Source of the DNA: Nonomuraea endophytica | GTDB lineage: Bacteria; Actinomycetota; Actinomycetes; Streptosporangiales; Streptosporangiaceae | Assembly (NCBI RefSeq): GCF_014203235.1 | Contig: NZ_JACHIN010000005.1 | Location: 310,001 to 374,000 of the forward strand | Direction: 5' to 3' | Length of the DNA stretch: 64,000 nucleotides | Part shown: positions 53,000-61,263 of the stretch, piece after piece | Numbering within the stretch: position 1 is the stretch's first letter | Layout: every line of letters starts with the position of its first letter | Notes under the pieces: model-generated | What the model saw: only the letters and a program-made list of their open reading frames with translations | Database searches by the model: none | Told to the model about the DNA's origin: nothing | Position numbers and translations under genes: made by a program

Positions 53000-53014
53000 A
53001 CTGGTCGGACCAGT
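53000..53014. promoter_or_regulatory. GntR-type operator before the ABC operon
   Basis: ACTGGTC-G-GACCAGT, identical in arms to the site before the SDR gene at 43363. It lies 24 bp upstream of the binding-protein ATG and 51 bp before the divergent FadR-type regulator gene. Confidence 0.88.
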
Positions 53015-53065
53015 AGGCTACGCACACTGCCAGTCCTCAACTGCTCGGGTCAAGGGGGCTCTTCC

Positions 53066-53818
53066 ATGGGCGGACCGCGGTTTGAACCGGTGCGCACCGT
53101 CCGCGCGTACGAGCGCATCGTCGAGCAGATCGAGGAGGCCGTCGAGACCGGCACGCTCACCCCCGGACACCGGCTGCCCAGCGAGCGGGACCTGATGGCG
53201 CAGTTCTCCGTCAGCCGTTCGACCGTGCGCGAGGCGCTGCGCGTGCTGCAGGCCCGCGGGCTGGTCCGCTCCCGGCCGGGCGACCCCAACGGGGCCGAGG
53301 TGCTGCCGTTCACCCCGGCCGCGCTGCACAAGTCGATGACCACGCTGGCCCGGGTGGACCAGCTGTCGCTGGGCGAGCTGGTCGGGTTCCGCATGACGCT
53401 CGACGCCGCGGCCAACCTGCTGGCGGCGCGGCTGCGTACCGAGGCGCAGCTGGCGGAGATGGACGCGGCGATCAGCGCGATGCGGGCCGCGGCCGGGACC
53501 GGCTACGACGCGTTCAGCGCGGCCGACGTCGCCTTCCACGACGCGGTGGCCAGGGCCAGCGGCAACAAGCTCATCCAGATCTGCACCGACGTGGTGCGCT
53601 CGATCGTGCTGAACCTGATCGCGGAGAAGATCGCCGCCGCGCCCGACCAGGACGGGCTGATGCGGCAGAGCATCCGCCACCACGAGGAGGTCCTGGCCGC
53701 GGTGCGGGCGGGCGACGGACCGCTGGCGGCGCGGCTGTCGCGGCAGACCATGTACGACTACTACGTCACCTATGTGCCCGCCCCGGAACGCGCCGCCCTG
53801 CGCGCCCTCCTGGACTGA
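53066..53818 (+). CDS. FadR-type GntR regulator of the ABC/SDR regulon
   Basis: A 250-residue regulator. HTH residues about 15-75: ETGTLTPGHRLPSERDLMAQFSVSRSTVREALRVLQARGLV. The FCD effector domain follows (FRMTLDAAANLLAARLRTEA, DVAFHDAVARASGNKL, RHHEEVLAAVRAGD), with the Asp/His set that often binds a metal. It is divergent from the transporter operon, and its likely operator TGGTC-n-GACCA fits the consensus for this subfamily, so it should control the operon, the SDR gene and itself. It probably responds to an acid from the imported compound. Confidence 0.92.
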   Translation: MGGPRFEPVRTVRAYERIVEQIEEAVETGTLTPGHRLPSERDLMAQFSVSRSTVREALRVLQARGLVRSRPGDPNGAEVLPFTPAALHKSMTTLARVDQLSLGELVGFRMTLDAAANLLAARLRTEAQLAEMDAAISAMRAAAGTGYDAFSAADVAFHDAVARASGNKLIQICTDVVRSIVLNLIAEKIAAAPDQDGLMRQSIRHHEEVLAAVRAGDGPLAARLSRQTMYDYYVTYVPAPERAALRALLD

Positions 53819-53850
53819 CCGGCGGCCCGTCTGGGTGTTAGGTTGCAGCC

Positions 53851-54804
53851 GTGACGAGTGAGGACGGGCTGACGGAGGCGTTCCTCCGGGAGCACCGTCG
53901 TTACACCAGCCACCAGGTCGCCGAGATGGCCGGGGTGCCCGTCTACCGTGCGCGCAAGTTCTGGCGCGCGCTCGGCTTCGCCAACGTCGCCGACGACGCG
54001 GTCGAGTTCACCGACTCCGACGTCGAGGCCCTGCGCACGCTGCTCGGCATGGTGAGCAGGGGCCTGTACGACGAGGGCCACGTGCTGCTCATGGCCCGCT
54101 CGCTGGGCCGGGCGACGGCGCGGCTGGCCGAGTCGCAGGCCGAGCTGGGCGCCGAGGAGCTCGACCAGGCGGGCGTGCCGCTGGCCGACCGGCCGCGCGC
54201 GTGGACGCGCCGGGCCAGGCGCGTGGTCCCCGACCTGGAGAAGCTGCTCGTCTACGCCTGGCGCAGGCAGCTCGCCGCCGCGGCCGGCCGCATGGTCGAG
54301 CAGGAGAAGACCGCGGTACGCCTGGCGGTGGGCTTCGCCGACCTCGTCGGGTTCACCCGGCTGAGCAGGCAGATCTCCGAGATCGAACTGGCCGCGCTGG
54401 TCGACGAGTTCGAGGGCAGGTCGGCCGACGTGGTCACCTCGACCGGCGGCCGGGTGATCAAGACGCTGGGCGACTCGGTGCTGTTCGTCTCGGGCAAGGC
54501 GCACGACGCGGCGGAGATCGCGCTGCGGCTGCTGGCCGCCCACGCCAAGGTGCGCGGCATGCCGGAGCTGCGCGTGGGCCTGGCGGTGGGGCCGGTCATC
54601 GGCCGCATGGGCGACGTGTTCGGCACCACGGTCAACCTCGCCAGCAGGCTGACGGCGCTGGCGCACCCCGGGACGATCCTCGCCGACCCGGACATCGCCG
54701 AGGAGCTGACCGGTGACCGCGCCTTCCGGCTGGTCCCGGTCGACCGGCTCACGGTGCGCGGGCTGGGCGAGCTGGTGCCGTTCACCGTCAAGCGGGCGCT
54801 GTGA
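53851..54804 (+). CDS. Class III nucleotide cyclase with N-terminal MerR-like region
   Basis: A 317-residue protein. Residues about 18-65 look like a MerR-type HTH (YTSHQVAEMAGVPVYRARKFWRALGF). The cyclase domain begins near 155 with metal Asp164 (GFADLVGFTRLS) and Asp208 (RVIKTLGDSVLF); Lys204 favours ATP and hence cAMP. The transition-state segment is VFGTTVNLASRL. It is soluble. Actinomycete cyclases of this layout are widespread and poorly understood. It sits in front of no clear operon; its 3' end overlaps the convergent methyltransferase gene. Confidence 0.88.
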   Translation: MTSEDGLTEAFLREHRRYTSHQVAEMAGVPVYRARKFWRALGFANVADDAVEFTDSDVEALRTLLGMVSRGLYDEGHVLLMARSLGRATARLAESQAELGAEELDQAGVPLADRPRAWTRRARRVVPDLEKLLVYAWRRQLAAAAGRMVEQEKTAVRLAVGFADLVGFTRLSRQISEIELAALVDEFEGRSADVVTSTGGRVIKTLGDSVLFVSGKAHDAAEIALRLLAAHAKVRGMPELRVGLAVGPVIGRMGDVFGTTVNLASRLTALAHPGTILADPDIAEELTGDRAFRLVPVDRLTVRGLGELVPFTVKRAL

Positions 54805-55285
54805 CCTCGCCCTTCACGCACAGCAGGTTGCCCTCGCGCACGGTCGTGACGTGGAAGCCGCCTCCGGCCAGCGCGCCGCCCACCTTCTCCGCCAGCTCCT
54901 CGACGCGTCCCGGCGGCTCGTAGAAGACGTAGAGCGCGCCCCGCCCGGCGAGGGCGCCGGTGATGAGGCCGAGCTCCCTGGCCGGTGAGCGGGTCCAGAA
55001 GAGGTTGACGTTGACCGCGAACACCTTGTCGTAGCCGCCGTCGCCGATGCCGTGCTCCAGCGCCCCGAGGCGGAAGACGGCCAGACCGGCGTCGAGGTGG
55101 CGGCGGTTGCGCAGCTCGGCCGCCTTGATCGCGGTCGCGGAACGGTCGAGCCCGGTCACCCTCCCGCCCCGGTCGCAGACCAGCTCGGCGGCCACGCCGC
55201 GGCCGCACCCGATCTCGAGTATCCGCTCCCCCGGCCGCACGTCGAGGGTGTCCACCGCCCAGGTCAGCCGCGCCGGAATCGCCAT
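54788..55285 (-). CDS. Class I SAM-dependent methyltransferase
   Basis: A 165-residue methyltransferase: motif I is ILEIGCGRGVAAELV, motif II region VTGLDRSATAIKAAELRN, and the post-motif strand YDKVFAVNVNLFW. It is smaller than most and lacks an obvious substrate lid, so the substrate is unknown. I start at the ATG at 55285 (MAIPARLTW); an ATG nine bases upstream is also possible. It is convergent with the cyclase gene and divergent from the sigma factor gene. Confidence 0.85.
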   Translation of the reverse strand: MAIPARLTWAVDTLDVRPGERILEIGCGRGVAAELVCDRGGRVTGLDRSATAIKAAELRNRRHLDAGLAVFRLGALEHGIGDGGYDKVFAVNVNLFWTRSPARELGLITGALAGRGALYVFYEPPGRVEELAEKVGGALAGGGFHVTTVREGNLLCVKGEVTAPA

Positions 55286-55369
55286 GGATTCCATCCTGCC
55301 CCAGGGCAACCGGGCCCGCCGCCCGATGCGTCAGTACGGTCGACAGGCGACGACCCGAGAGGCCATCAG

Positions 55370-55858
55370 GTGGCAGACAGATCGATATTTCATGATTTCG
55401 TGGCGACACGCTCGGACCGCCTCCTCCGCACCGCCTACCTGCTGACCCACGACTGGGCGCTGGCCGAGGACCTGCTGCAGGAGGCGCTGACCAAGGCGTG
55501 GTTCGCCTGGCCGAGGGTGGAGGAGCCGGAGCCGTACGTGCGCCGGGTCATCGTCACCACCTTCACCTCCTGGTGGCGGCGGCGCTGGCGGCGCGAGCTG
55601 CCCAGCCACGACCTGCCCGAGACCGCGCACCTCGACGCCACCGGCGGCATCGACGAGCACGACTCGCTGTGGCGGGCCATCGGACGGCTGCCGGCCAGGC
55701 AGCGGGCGGTGATCGTGCTGCGCTTCTACGAGGACCTGCCGGTCGCCGAGACGGCCCAGGCCCTCGGCTGCGAACCGGGCACGGTCAAGAGCCAGACGGC
55801 CAAGGCCCTGGCCAAGTTGCGGGTGGACGAATCGATCGTGAAGGAGTTGCAGCGATGA
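55370..55858 (+). CDS. SigE-type RNA polymerase sigma factor
   Basis: A 162-residue ECF sigma factor of the actinomycete SigE-family type. Region 2 is LLRTAYLLTHDWALAEDLLQEALTKAW and region 4 is LPARQRAVIVLRFYEDLPVAETAQALGCEPGTVKSQTAKALAKL. The GTG at 55370 is eight bases after AGAGG. The stop overlaps the start of the membrane protein gene (ATGA), as in sigma/anti-sigma pairs. It probably directs a stress or envelope response regulon. Confidence 0.92.
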   Translation: MADRSIFHDFVATRSDRLLRTAYLLTHDWALAEDLLQEALTKAWFAWPRVEEPEPYVRRVIVTTFTSWWRRRWRRELPSHDLPETAHLDATGGIDEHDSLWRAIGRLPARQRAVIVLRFYEDLPVAETAQALGCEPGTVKSQTAKALAKLRVDESIVKELQR

Positions 55859-56847
55859 CCGTGCAGGACTTGCGCGAGGTGCTCCGGGAGCACGGTGCCG
55901 CCGCGCCGCCGCCCAACCCGGCCCGCCGTACCCAGGTCGAGGCCCGCATCCGCCGCAGGCGGCTGCGCAGCCGCGCGGTGGCGGGCGGCGCGATCGCGGC
56001 CGCCGTCGCACTCGCCGCCACCCTTCTCCCCGGTACGGCTCAGCCGCCCGACCAGACGGCGGCCACCAAGCCGGCGCTGCCCGACACCTTCGTCGCCGCC
56101 GACGGCACCGAGTACCGCAAGGTGGCCGCCACGACCGTGGTGACCCCGGGCAAGAAGAAGGTCATCGTGACCGTCCCGCTGACCGGCAACCCCATCGACC
56201 TGGCCGCCAGCTGCACGGGCGCGGTCCGGGGAAGCATCACGCCGTCGGTCGCCGCGGCCGGACTGCCCCCGCAGCACGGCCTCGTGGCCTGCTCCAAGGA
56301 GATGCAGGTGCTCGGCCTCCAGGTCCCGAAGGGCGCCGGCAAGGCCGAGGTCGTCATCGATCCCATGGTCGCCGGCACGGGCTGCATCCAGACGAAGAAG
56401 AACGGTCCGTGTGACCAGCCGAAGATCGAGCGGAGCGTCTGGTCGCTCGCCTTCTACGAGTGGATCCCTCCGGCGCGTCCGGTGATCCCCGAGGAGCCGC
56501 GCGCCCTGCCGGGACGGATGGGCGAGATGAAACTGCGAAAGAGCGAGTCGGGAACCTGGCCGGAGCAGGACACCGTCACCTTCCGCACGACCGGCGCGAT
56601 CGGCCTGGAGAAGATCTGCACCGGCGATCTGGCCTCGCGGCTCAGGTTCAGTGTGTCCGTCAACGGCACGGACACCGGCGTCAACGGCAGTTGCGCCGTC
56701 TGGAAGCGGGGTGACTTCCCCTGGGCGATGGGGATGCACGCGCTGCCGGAGGGCAAGACCTCGACCGTCACGCTCAAGCTGCGCATGGACGGCGGCTCCC
56801 ACCCCAACCGGCCCGTCCGCTGGTCGGTGGGCGTGTACGGCAAGTAG
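55855..56847 (+). CDS. Membrane-anchored protein partner of the sigma factor
   Basis: A 330-residue protein. Residues about 1-40 are a cytoplasmic Arg-rich leader (LREVLREHGAAAPPPNPARR), followed by a transmembrane helix (AVAGGAIAAAVALAATLLPG) and a ~270-residue extracytoplasmic domain with several cysteines (ASCTGAVRG, VACSKEM, GTGCIQTKKNGPC). Position and topology suit a sensor or anti-sigma factor, but the leader lacks a recognisable zinc-binding anti-sigma motif. Translationally coupled to the sigma factor. Confidence 0.7.
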   Translation: MTVQDLREVLREHGAAAPPPNPARRTQVEARIRRRRLRSRAVAGGAIAAAVALAATLLPGTAQPPDQTAATKPALPDTFVAADGTEYRKVAATTVVTPGKKKVIVTVPLTGNPIDLAASCTGAVRGSITPSVAAAGLPPQHGLVACSKEMQVLGLQVPKGAGKAEVVIDPMVAGTGCIQTKKNGPCDQPKIERSVWSLAFYEWIPPARPVIPEEPRALPGRMGEMKLRKSESGTWPEQDTVTFRTTGAIGLEKICTGDLASRLRFSVSVNGTDTGVNGSCAVWKRGDFPWAMGMHALPEGKTSTVTLKLRMDGGSHPNRPVRWSVGVYGK

Positions 56848-56881
56848 GAAATCTTTCCGGCCGTCAGGTGTTACAGCAAAG

Positions 56882-57850
56882 GTGACTCGTTACTCGATCC
56901 TTGACCGCTCGCTCGTCCGCGCCGGACAGGAACCGGCGCGGGCGCTGCGGGACACCATCGAGTTCGCCCGGCAGGCGGAGAAGCTGGGCTACCACCGCTT
57001 CTGGGTCTCCGAGCACCACAGCGTGCCCGGCGTGGCCGGTTCCGCGCCGACCGTGCTGGCCGCCGCCGTCGCGGCGGCGACCTCGCGCATCAGGGTCGGC
57101 ACCGGCGGCGTGATGCTGCCCAACCACCGGCCGCTGGTGGTGGCCGAGCAGTTCGGCGTGCTGGAGTCGCTGTATCCGGGGCGCGTCGACATGGGGCTCG
57201 GCCGTTCCGTGGGGTTCACCGGCGGCATCCGCAAGGCACTGGGGCACGGGCTGGCCGACGCCGACGACTTCGGCGAACGGCTGGAGGAACTGCTCGGCTT
57301 CTTCACCGGCAAGCAGGAGGCCCATCCCGGCGTGCACGCCTATCCCGCGGAGGGACTGCGGCCGGAGGTGTTCGTGCTGGCGATGGGGGCCGGCGCCGAC
57401 ATCGCCGCCGAGCACGGGCTGCCCATGGTGATCGGGAACGGCGCCCGGACGGCGGAGGCGGTCGGGCGTTACCGGGCCGCGTTCCGGGCCTCGGAGTGGG
57501 CGGCGCGGCCGTACGTGATGGTGGCGGCGAACGTGGCGGTCGGCGAGACGGCGGCAGCGGCGGCGTACCTGCAGGTGCCGGAGGCCTGGGCGACGGCGGT
57601 GTCACGGACGCGCGGCGCTTTCCCGCCCCTTGCCCCGGCGGCGGAGATCCTCGCCGCGGAGATGAGCGAGAGGGAGCGGGGGTATCTGGAGGAGGCGCGG
57701 GCCGGGCAGATCCACGGGACGGCCGGGGAGGTGGCGCTGGCCCTCGACGACCTGGTGGAGCGGTCAGGGGCCGATGAGGTGCTGGTCACGATGAACACCT
57801 ACGACCTGGACGAGCGTCTCGACTCCTATAGGAGGCTGGCGCGCCTGTAG
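56882..57850 (+). CDS. LLM-class luciferase-like oxidoreductase
   Basis: A 322-residue TIM-barrel enzyme: SLVRAGQEPARALRDTIEFARQAEKLGYHRFWVSEHHSVPG is the conserved N-terminus of the LLM group related to alkanal monooxygenase (the MsnO8-like set). SRIRVGTGGVMLPNHRPLVVAEQFGVLESLYPGR is the flavin-binding central motif. Substrate unknown; actinomycete members act in natural-product or degradation pathways. The GTG at 56882 has AAAG directly before it and may be leaderless. Confidence 0.88.
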   Translation: MTRYSILDRSLVRAGQEPARALRDTIEFARQAEKLGYHRFWVSEHHSVPGVAGSAPTVLAAAVAAATSRIRVGTGGVMLPNHRPLVVAEQFGVLESLYPGRVDMGLGRSVGFTGGIRKALGHGLADADDFGERLEELLGFFTGKQEAHPGVHAYPAEGLRPEVFVLAMGAGADIAAEHGLPMVIGNGARTAEAVGRYRAAFRASEWAARPYVMVAANVAVGETAAAAAYLQVPEAWATAVSRTRGAFPPLAPAAEILAAEMSERERGYLEEARAGQIHGTAGEVALALDDLVERSGADEVLVTMNTYDLDERLDSYRRLARL

Positions 57851-57896
57851 GCGTCACCCGAGATGGGCGCTGCGGGGTCGCGCCCATCTCCGCGGT

Positions 57897-58130
57897 TCAC
57901 GGCCCGAGGGCCAGAGCGACCTGCGCGAGGAGCACCACGGCCAGCGCGCCCAGCGCGACCGCGGCGATCAGGACGAGAACGATGCGCAGGAGGAAGGAGA
58001 CTGCCTTCGCCACCTGGCGGACGGCGAAGAGCATCGCCCAGACGGAGGCTATCGCGAGGAGTGAGAGCAGACCGCGGGCCGCTGCCACTCCCTCTGGGCT
58101 GGCGGTGGTGAGGAGGATTACGGTTGTCAT
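57897..58130 (-). CDS. Small membrane protein (77 aa)
   Basis: A 77-residue protein with two hydrophobic helices: GLLSLLAIASVWAMLFAV and FLLRIVLVLIAAVALGALAV. The short loop between them is basic (RQVAKAVS). No family recognised. The ATG at 58130 follows CGGGGAA. Hydrophobic frames in GC-rich DNA can be chance, but the topology and the start support a real gene. Confidence 0.5.
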   Translation of the reverse strand: MTTVILLTTASPEGVAAARGLLSLLAIASVWAMLFAVRQVAKAVSFLLRIVLVLIAAVALGALAVVLLAQVALALGP

Positions 58131-58477
58131 GGAGTTCCCCGGTGTTTGACGCGCCGATGGGGCTTACGAGTGCGGGCACTCCTGGAGATCGTCTGCCCCG
58201 ACCCGGGAGTGCCTGCGTGATCGCAGGGGGTGCTGTGCCCGCGTCTGACTGATGCGGGGCGGTGCGCGCGACTGGTTCATGGTTAACCTTTACCTAATCT
58301 TCACTTCTTCTCCTGAAGGAAGAATTCCCCTGCTGACGGCGCGAAAAACCTGCGCACACGGGGCTCATGGCTTTACGCTGGCGGCCATGCCAGTGAACTG
58401 GCCAAACGAACTACTCGCATCTGGACGCCAGTAGATGTTTACTTGGAGACTGAAGTTCAGATGAAGGGTGTTCACTG
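58131..58477. other. 347-bp intergenic region with hairpins and an AT-rich promoter zone
   Basis: GGCACTCC (58175-58182) pairs with GGAGTGCC (58206-58213) around a 23-base loop. A GGTTAACC palindrome lies at 58281 and TTCTTC/GAAGAA arms at 58305 and 58319. CTGG-ACG-CCAG occurs at 58423. The AT-rich 58275-58330 stretch probably includes the promoter of the downstream HTH gene. A 60-codon open frame here lacks a ribosome site. Confidence 0.5.
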
Positions 58478-59551
58478 ATGGAACCGATGGACGACGCCGT
58501 CCGGGTTCTGGCGCAACGGCTGAAGTCGCTGCGCACCCGGCGCTGGCCGGAGGTGAAGATCACCCAGCCGATGCTGGGCGAGGCCCTGGCCAAGGGCGGC
58601 CGGCCGCTCAGCTCCGGACTGATCAGCTCCTGGGAGTCGAGCACGACTCCGAAGACGCCGCCGCTGGCGCGCCTCGACGACTACGCCACCCTGTTCTGCA
58701 CCCCGCGCTCGATCAAGGACGGCACGCTGCGCCTGCTGCCGGTCGCCGAGCTGACCGCCGAGGAGCTCGCCGAGCGCGGGCGTATCCGGGCCGACCTGCT
58801 CAGCCTGCGCAACGACGCGGTGCACGAGCCGGCCGGCGCGACCGCCAACCCGTGGGACTTCCGCGACGAGCGGCCGATCACCATCATCTGCGGCAGCCTG
58901 CCGCCCGACCTGACCGCGAGCCTGAGCAAGTACGTCGACCCCGACGACCCCGACTACATGGACCTCTACACCTACGCCGACATCGACGCCCTCTTCGAGC
59001 TCCACGGCCACCTGCGCGCGCTCAACCCGGCGAGCAAGGTCCGCCGCCGCCGGGTCGACACCGTCTCGCCGACCGAGGACTTCGCCGGCCACGTCGTGCT
59101 GCTCGGCGGCGTCGACTTCAACCCGCGCACCGCCGACGTGCTGGCCGACCCCGCGATGCCGGTCAAGCAGGTGGCCGAGTGGGACGCGGGCCGGGTCTAC
59201 TTCGAGGTCGGCGAAGAACACTACTCGCCGACGCTGGAGAGGGGCGCCGACGGGCGGGAGATCCTGCTGGAGGACGTGGCCCACTTCTACCGAGGCCCCA
59301 ACCCGCTCTACCAGAGCGGCACGCTGACCATGTGCAACGGCATGTTCGGGCGCGGCACCCTCGGCGCCGTGCGCGCGCTGACCGATCCGGCGCTGGCCGA
59401 GGCCAACAGCGAGTACCTCAACACCCGCTTCGCCGGGCAGGAGAGCTTCAGCCTGATCACCCGGGTCCTCGTCATGGGCGGCGCCGTGCTCACCCCCGAC
59501 TGGCGCCTTTCCGGCAACGTGCTCCACGAGTGGCCGGAGGAGACGGGGTGA
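58478..59551 (+). CDS. XRE-type HTH protein with large uncharacterised C-terminal domain
   Basis: A 357-residue protein. Residues about 8-75 resemble an actinomycete XRE helix-turn-helix (LAQRLKSLRTRRWPE, TQPMLGEALAKGG, GLISSWESSTTPKTPPLARL). The rest (about 120-357) is one domain with Rossmann-like loops: RPITIICGSLPP, DLYTYADIDALFELHGHLRA, HVVLLGGVDFNPRTADVL, TMCNGMFGRGTLGAVRALTD. It looks like a nucleotide- or small-molecule-binding module, but I cannot name the family. It overlaps the next gene by GTGA, so both act together. The ATG at 58478 is chosen over weaker alternatives. Confidence 0.7.
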   Translation: MEPMDDAVRVLAQRLKSLRTRRWPEVKITQPMLGEALAKGGRPLSSGLISSWESSTTPKTPPLARLDDYATLFCTPRSIKDGTLRLLPVAELTAEELAERGRIRADLLSLRNDAVHEPAGATANPWDFRDERPITIICGSLPPDLTASLSKYVDPDDPDYMDLYTYADIDALFELHGHLRALNPASKVRRRRVDTVSPTEDFAGHVVLLGGVDFNPRTADVLADPAMPVKQVAEWDAGRVYFEVGEEHYSPTLERGADGREILLEDVAHFYRGPNPLYQSGTLTMCNGMFGRGTLGAVRALTDPALAEANSEYLNTRFAGQESFSLITRVLVMGGAVLTPDWRLSGNVLHEWPEETG

Positions 59552-61236
59552 GCCGTCACCATCACGGCTCACACCGGCACCTCCTGGCGTCCGTCCCGCG
59601 GCCCGCCGGGACCGCGCGGGTCGACGCGATCATCGTGCCGACCGTGCGGCCGCCGGCGTACCTGCGGGACGCGGCTGCGGTGGCCGAGCGGCTCGACTGC
59701 CCGCTGGTCACGCTGTCGAGCGGGCGCTACACCTCGGCGGCGCGGACCATGCGCGGGCTGGGCGAGCTGGGCGTGGAGCTGGTCGCCATCGACCTGTCGC
59801 GGCACCGGCCGCTGGCCGCGCCCGTCCATGGGCCGGAGTTCCCGCGTTCAACGCCGCTCGACTGCCGCGCCGACACCGCCGCCAAGCGCAACGTCGGCAT
59901 GCTGCTGGCCACCATGACCGGCTGGGAGAACGTCATGTTCCTGGACGACGACGTCGTGGTACCCGATCCGGCCGACCTGTCCCGGGCGGCGGCGCTGCTG
60001 GGCTCGTACGACCGGGTGGCGCTGACGCTCGGCGGCTTCCCCGACAACTCCGTGGTGTGCCACGCCTACCGCGACAACGGCGGCGCCGACCAGTCCACCT
60101 TCGCCGGAGCGGGCGCGATGGCCGTGGCAGCGGCCAGGGCTCCGGCCTACTATCCGGCCGTCTACAACGAGGATTGGTTCGACCTGCTCGGCGACGACGG
60201 CCTGCTGCGGCCGACGGCCAGCGTCGGCGCGGCGCTGCAGCGGGAGTACGACCCCTACGGCACGCCGGAGCGGGCCAGGCGCGAGGAGTTCGGCGACGTG
60301 CTCGGCGAGGGCCTGATGTGGCTGCTCGACGCGGGCGTCTCCTGGCAGGCGGCGGACCTGGACCACTGGCGGGAAATGCTGCGCCGGCGCCGCAGGCTGG
60401 TCGATGACCTCCTGCTCAGGGAGCGCAGAGCGCCCGCGCGGGCCGCGCTGGTGGCCGCCCGCGAGCAGCTCAAGCTCATCAAGGCGCGCGCGTGCCATCG
60501 CTTCGTGGAGGACTGGGCCGTCGCCAGGAAGAGCTGGCAGGCCCACCTCGACTCACTGCCGACCGGGCTGACGACCGCGCGGGCCTGCGCCGAGCTGCGG
60601 GAGCGCCATCCGGAGCTGGCCGTGCACCACCAGGAGCGGCGTCCGGCCGCCTACACCCTGGGCGACCCGCCGGGTACGGCCGCGCCGTACGCGGTCCGCA
60701 TCCCCCGTCCCGAGGGCGGGCTGGTCAGGTTCGAGCCGCTCACCGAGGCCGGCATCCCCGCCCTGGTGGCCTCCTTCGGGCAGCGGCCCTACTTCGTGCG
60801 CGCCCTGGCCAGGCAGGAGAGCGGCCACGGCGTCCTGCTGATCGCCTGGGATCGCGAGCGGGCCGTGGGCACCGTCTACATCTGGCTGGACAAGGCGGAG
60901 GAGAAAAGGCTGCGGCGCCGGCTACCGGGTACGCCCCTGCTCATGCATCTTGATCTGTTGCCCGAATACCGCGACACCGGGTTCGGCACCATGCTCGTCT
61001 ACGTGGCCGAGCAGAAGCTCATCGAACGCGGCCACTCGACCGTCGCGCTCGGCGTCGATCCGGACAACCAGCAGGCGTACCGGCTGTATCTGCGCCTGGG
61101 GTACCGCAAGTGGAAGCACTCCCCGGTGCCGACGACCGAGGAGATCCTCCACGAGGACGGGACAAGCGAGCGCAAACCAGACAGATGTCACATTCTTTAC
61201 AAGACTCTTTCTCCGTTCCCGTCATCATTGCGATGA
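59548..61236 (+). CDS. Glycosyltransferase-like protein fused to a GNAT acetyltransferase
   Basis: A 562-residue protein. Residues about 1-375 form a GT-A-like glycosyltransferase: IIVPTVRPPAYL, the DxD-type FLDDDVVV (Asp133-135), NSVVCHAYRD, and YNEDWF (207-211). The C-terminal ~170 residues are a GNAT domain with the acetyl-CoA loop YRDTGFGTMLV and a typical LGVDPDNQQAYRLYLRLGY end. The GTG at 59548 overlaps the HTH gene's stop. The gene at 61264 encodes a paralogue of the first domain. Sugar donor and acceptor are unknown. Confidence 0.78.
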   Translation: MSRHHHGSHRHLLASVPRPAGTARVDAIIVPTVRPPAYLRDAAAVAERLDCPLVTLSSGRYTSAARTMRGLGELGVELVAIDLSRHRPLAAPVHGPEFPRSTPLDCRADTAAKRNVGMLLATMTGWENVMFLDDDVVVPDPADLSRAAALLGSYDRVALTLGGFPDNSVVCHAYRDNGGADQSTFAGAGAMAVAAARAPAYYPAVYNEDWFDLLGDDGLLRPTASVGAALQREYDPYGTPERARREEFGDVLGEGLMWLLDAGVSWQAADLDHWREMLRRRRRLVDDLLLRERRAPARAALVAAREQLKLIKARACHRFVEDWAVARKSWQAHLDSLPTGLTTARACAELRERHPELAVHHQERRPAAYTLGDPPGTAAPYAVRIPRPEGGLVRFEPLTEAGIPALVASFGQRPYFVRALARQESGHGVLLIAWDRERAVGTVYIWLDKAEEKRLRRRLPGTPLLMHLDLLPEYRDTGFGTMLVYVAEQKLIERGHSTVALGVDPDNQQAYRLYLRLGYRKWKHSPVPTTEEILHEDGTSERKPDRCHILYKTLSPFPSSLR

Positions 61237-61263
61237 TGGGAGCTTCGTGGGAAAGAGGCTTCT

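Noticed and set aside
58252..58434. A 60-codon frame in the gap before the XRE-type gene
   Set aside because: No ribosome site or bias; it spans hairpins and the probable promoter.
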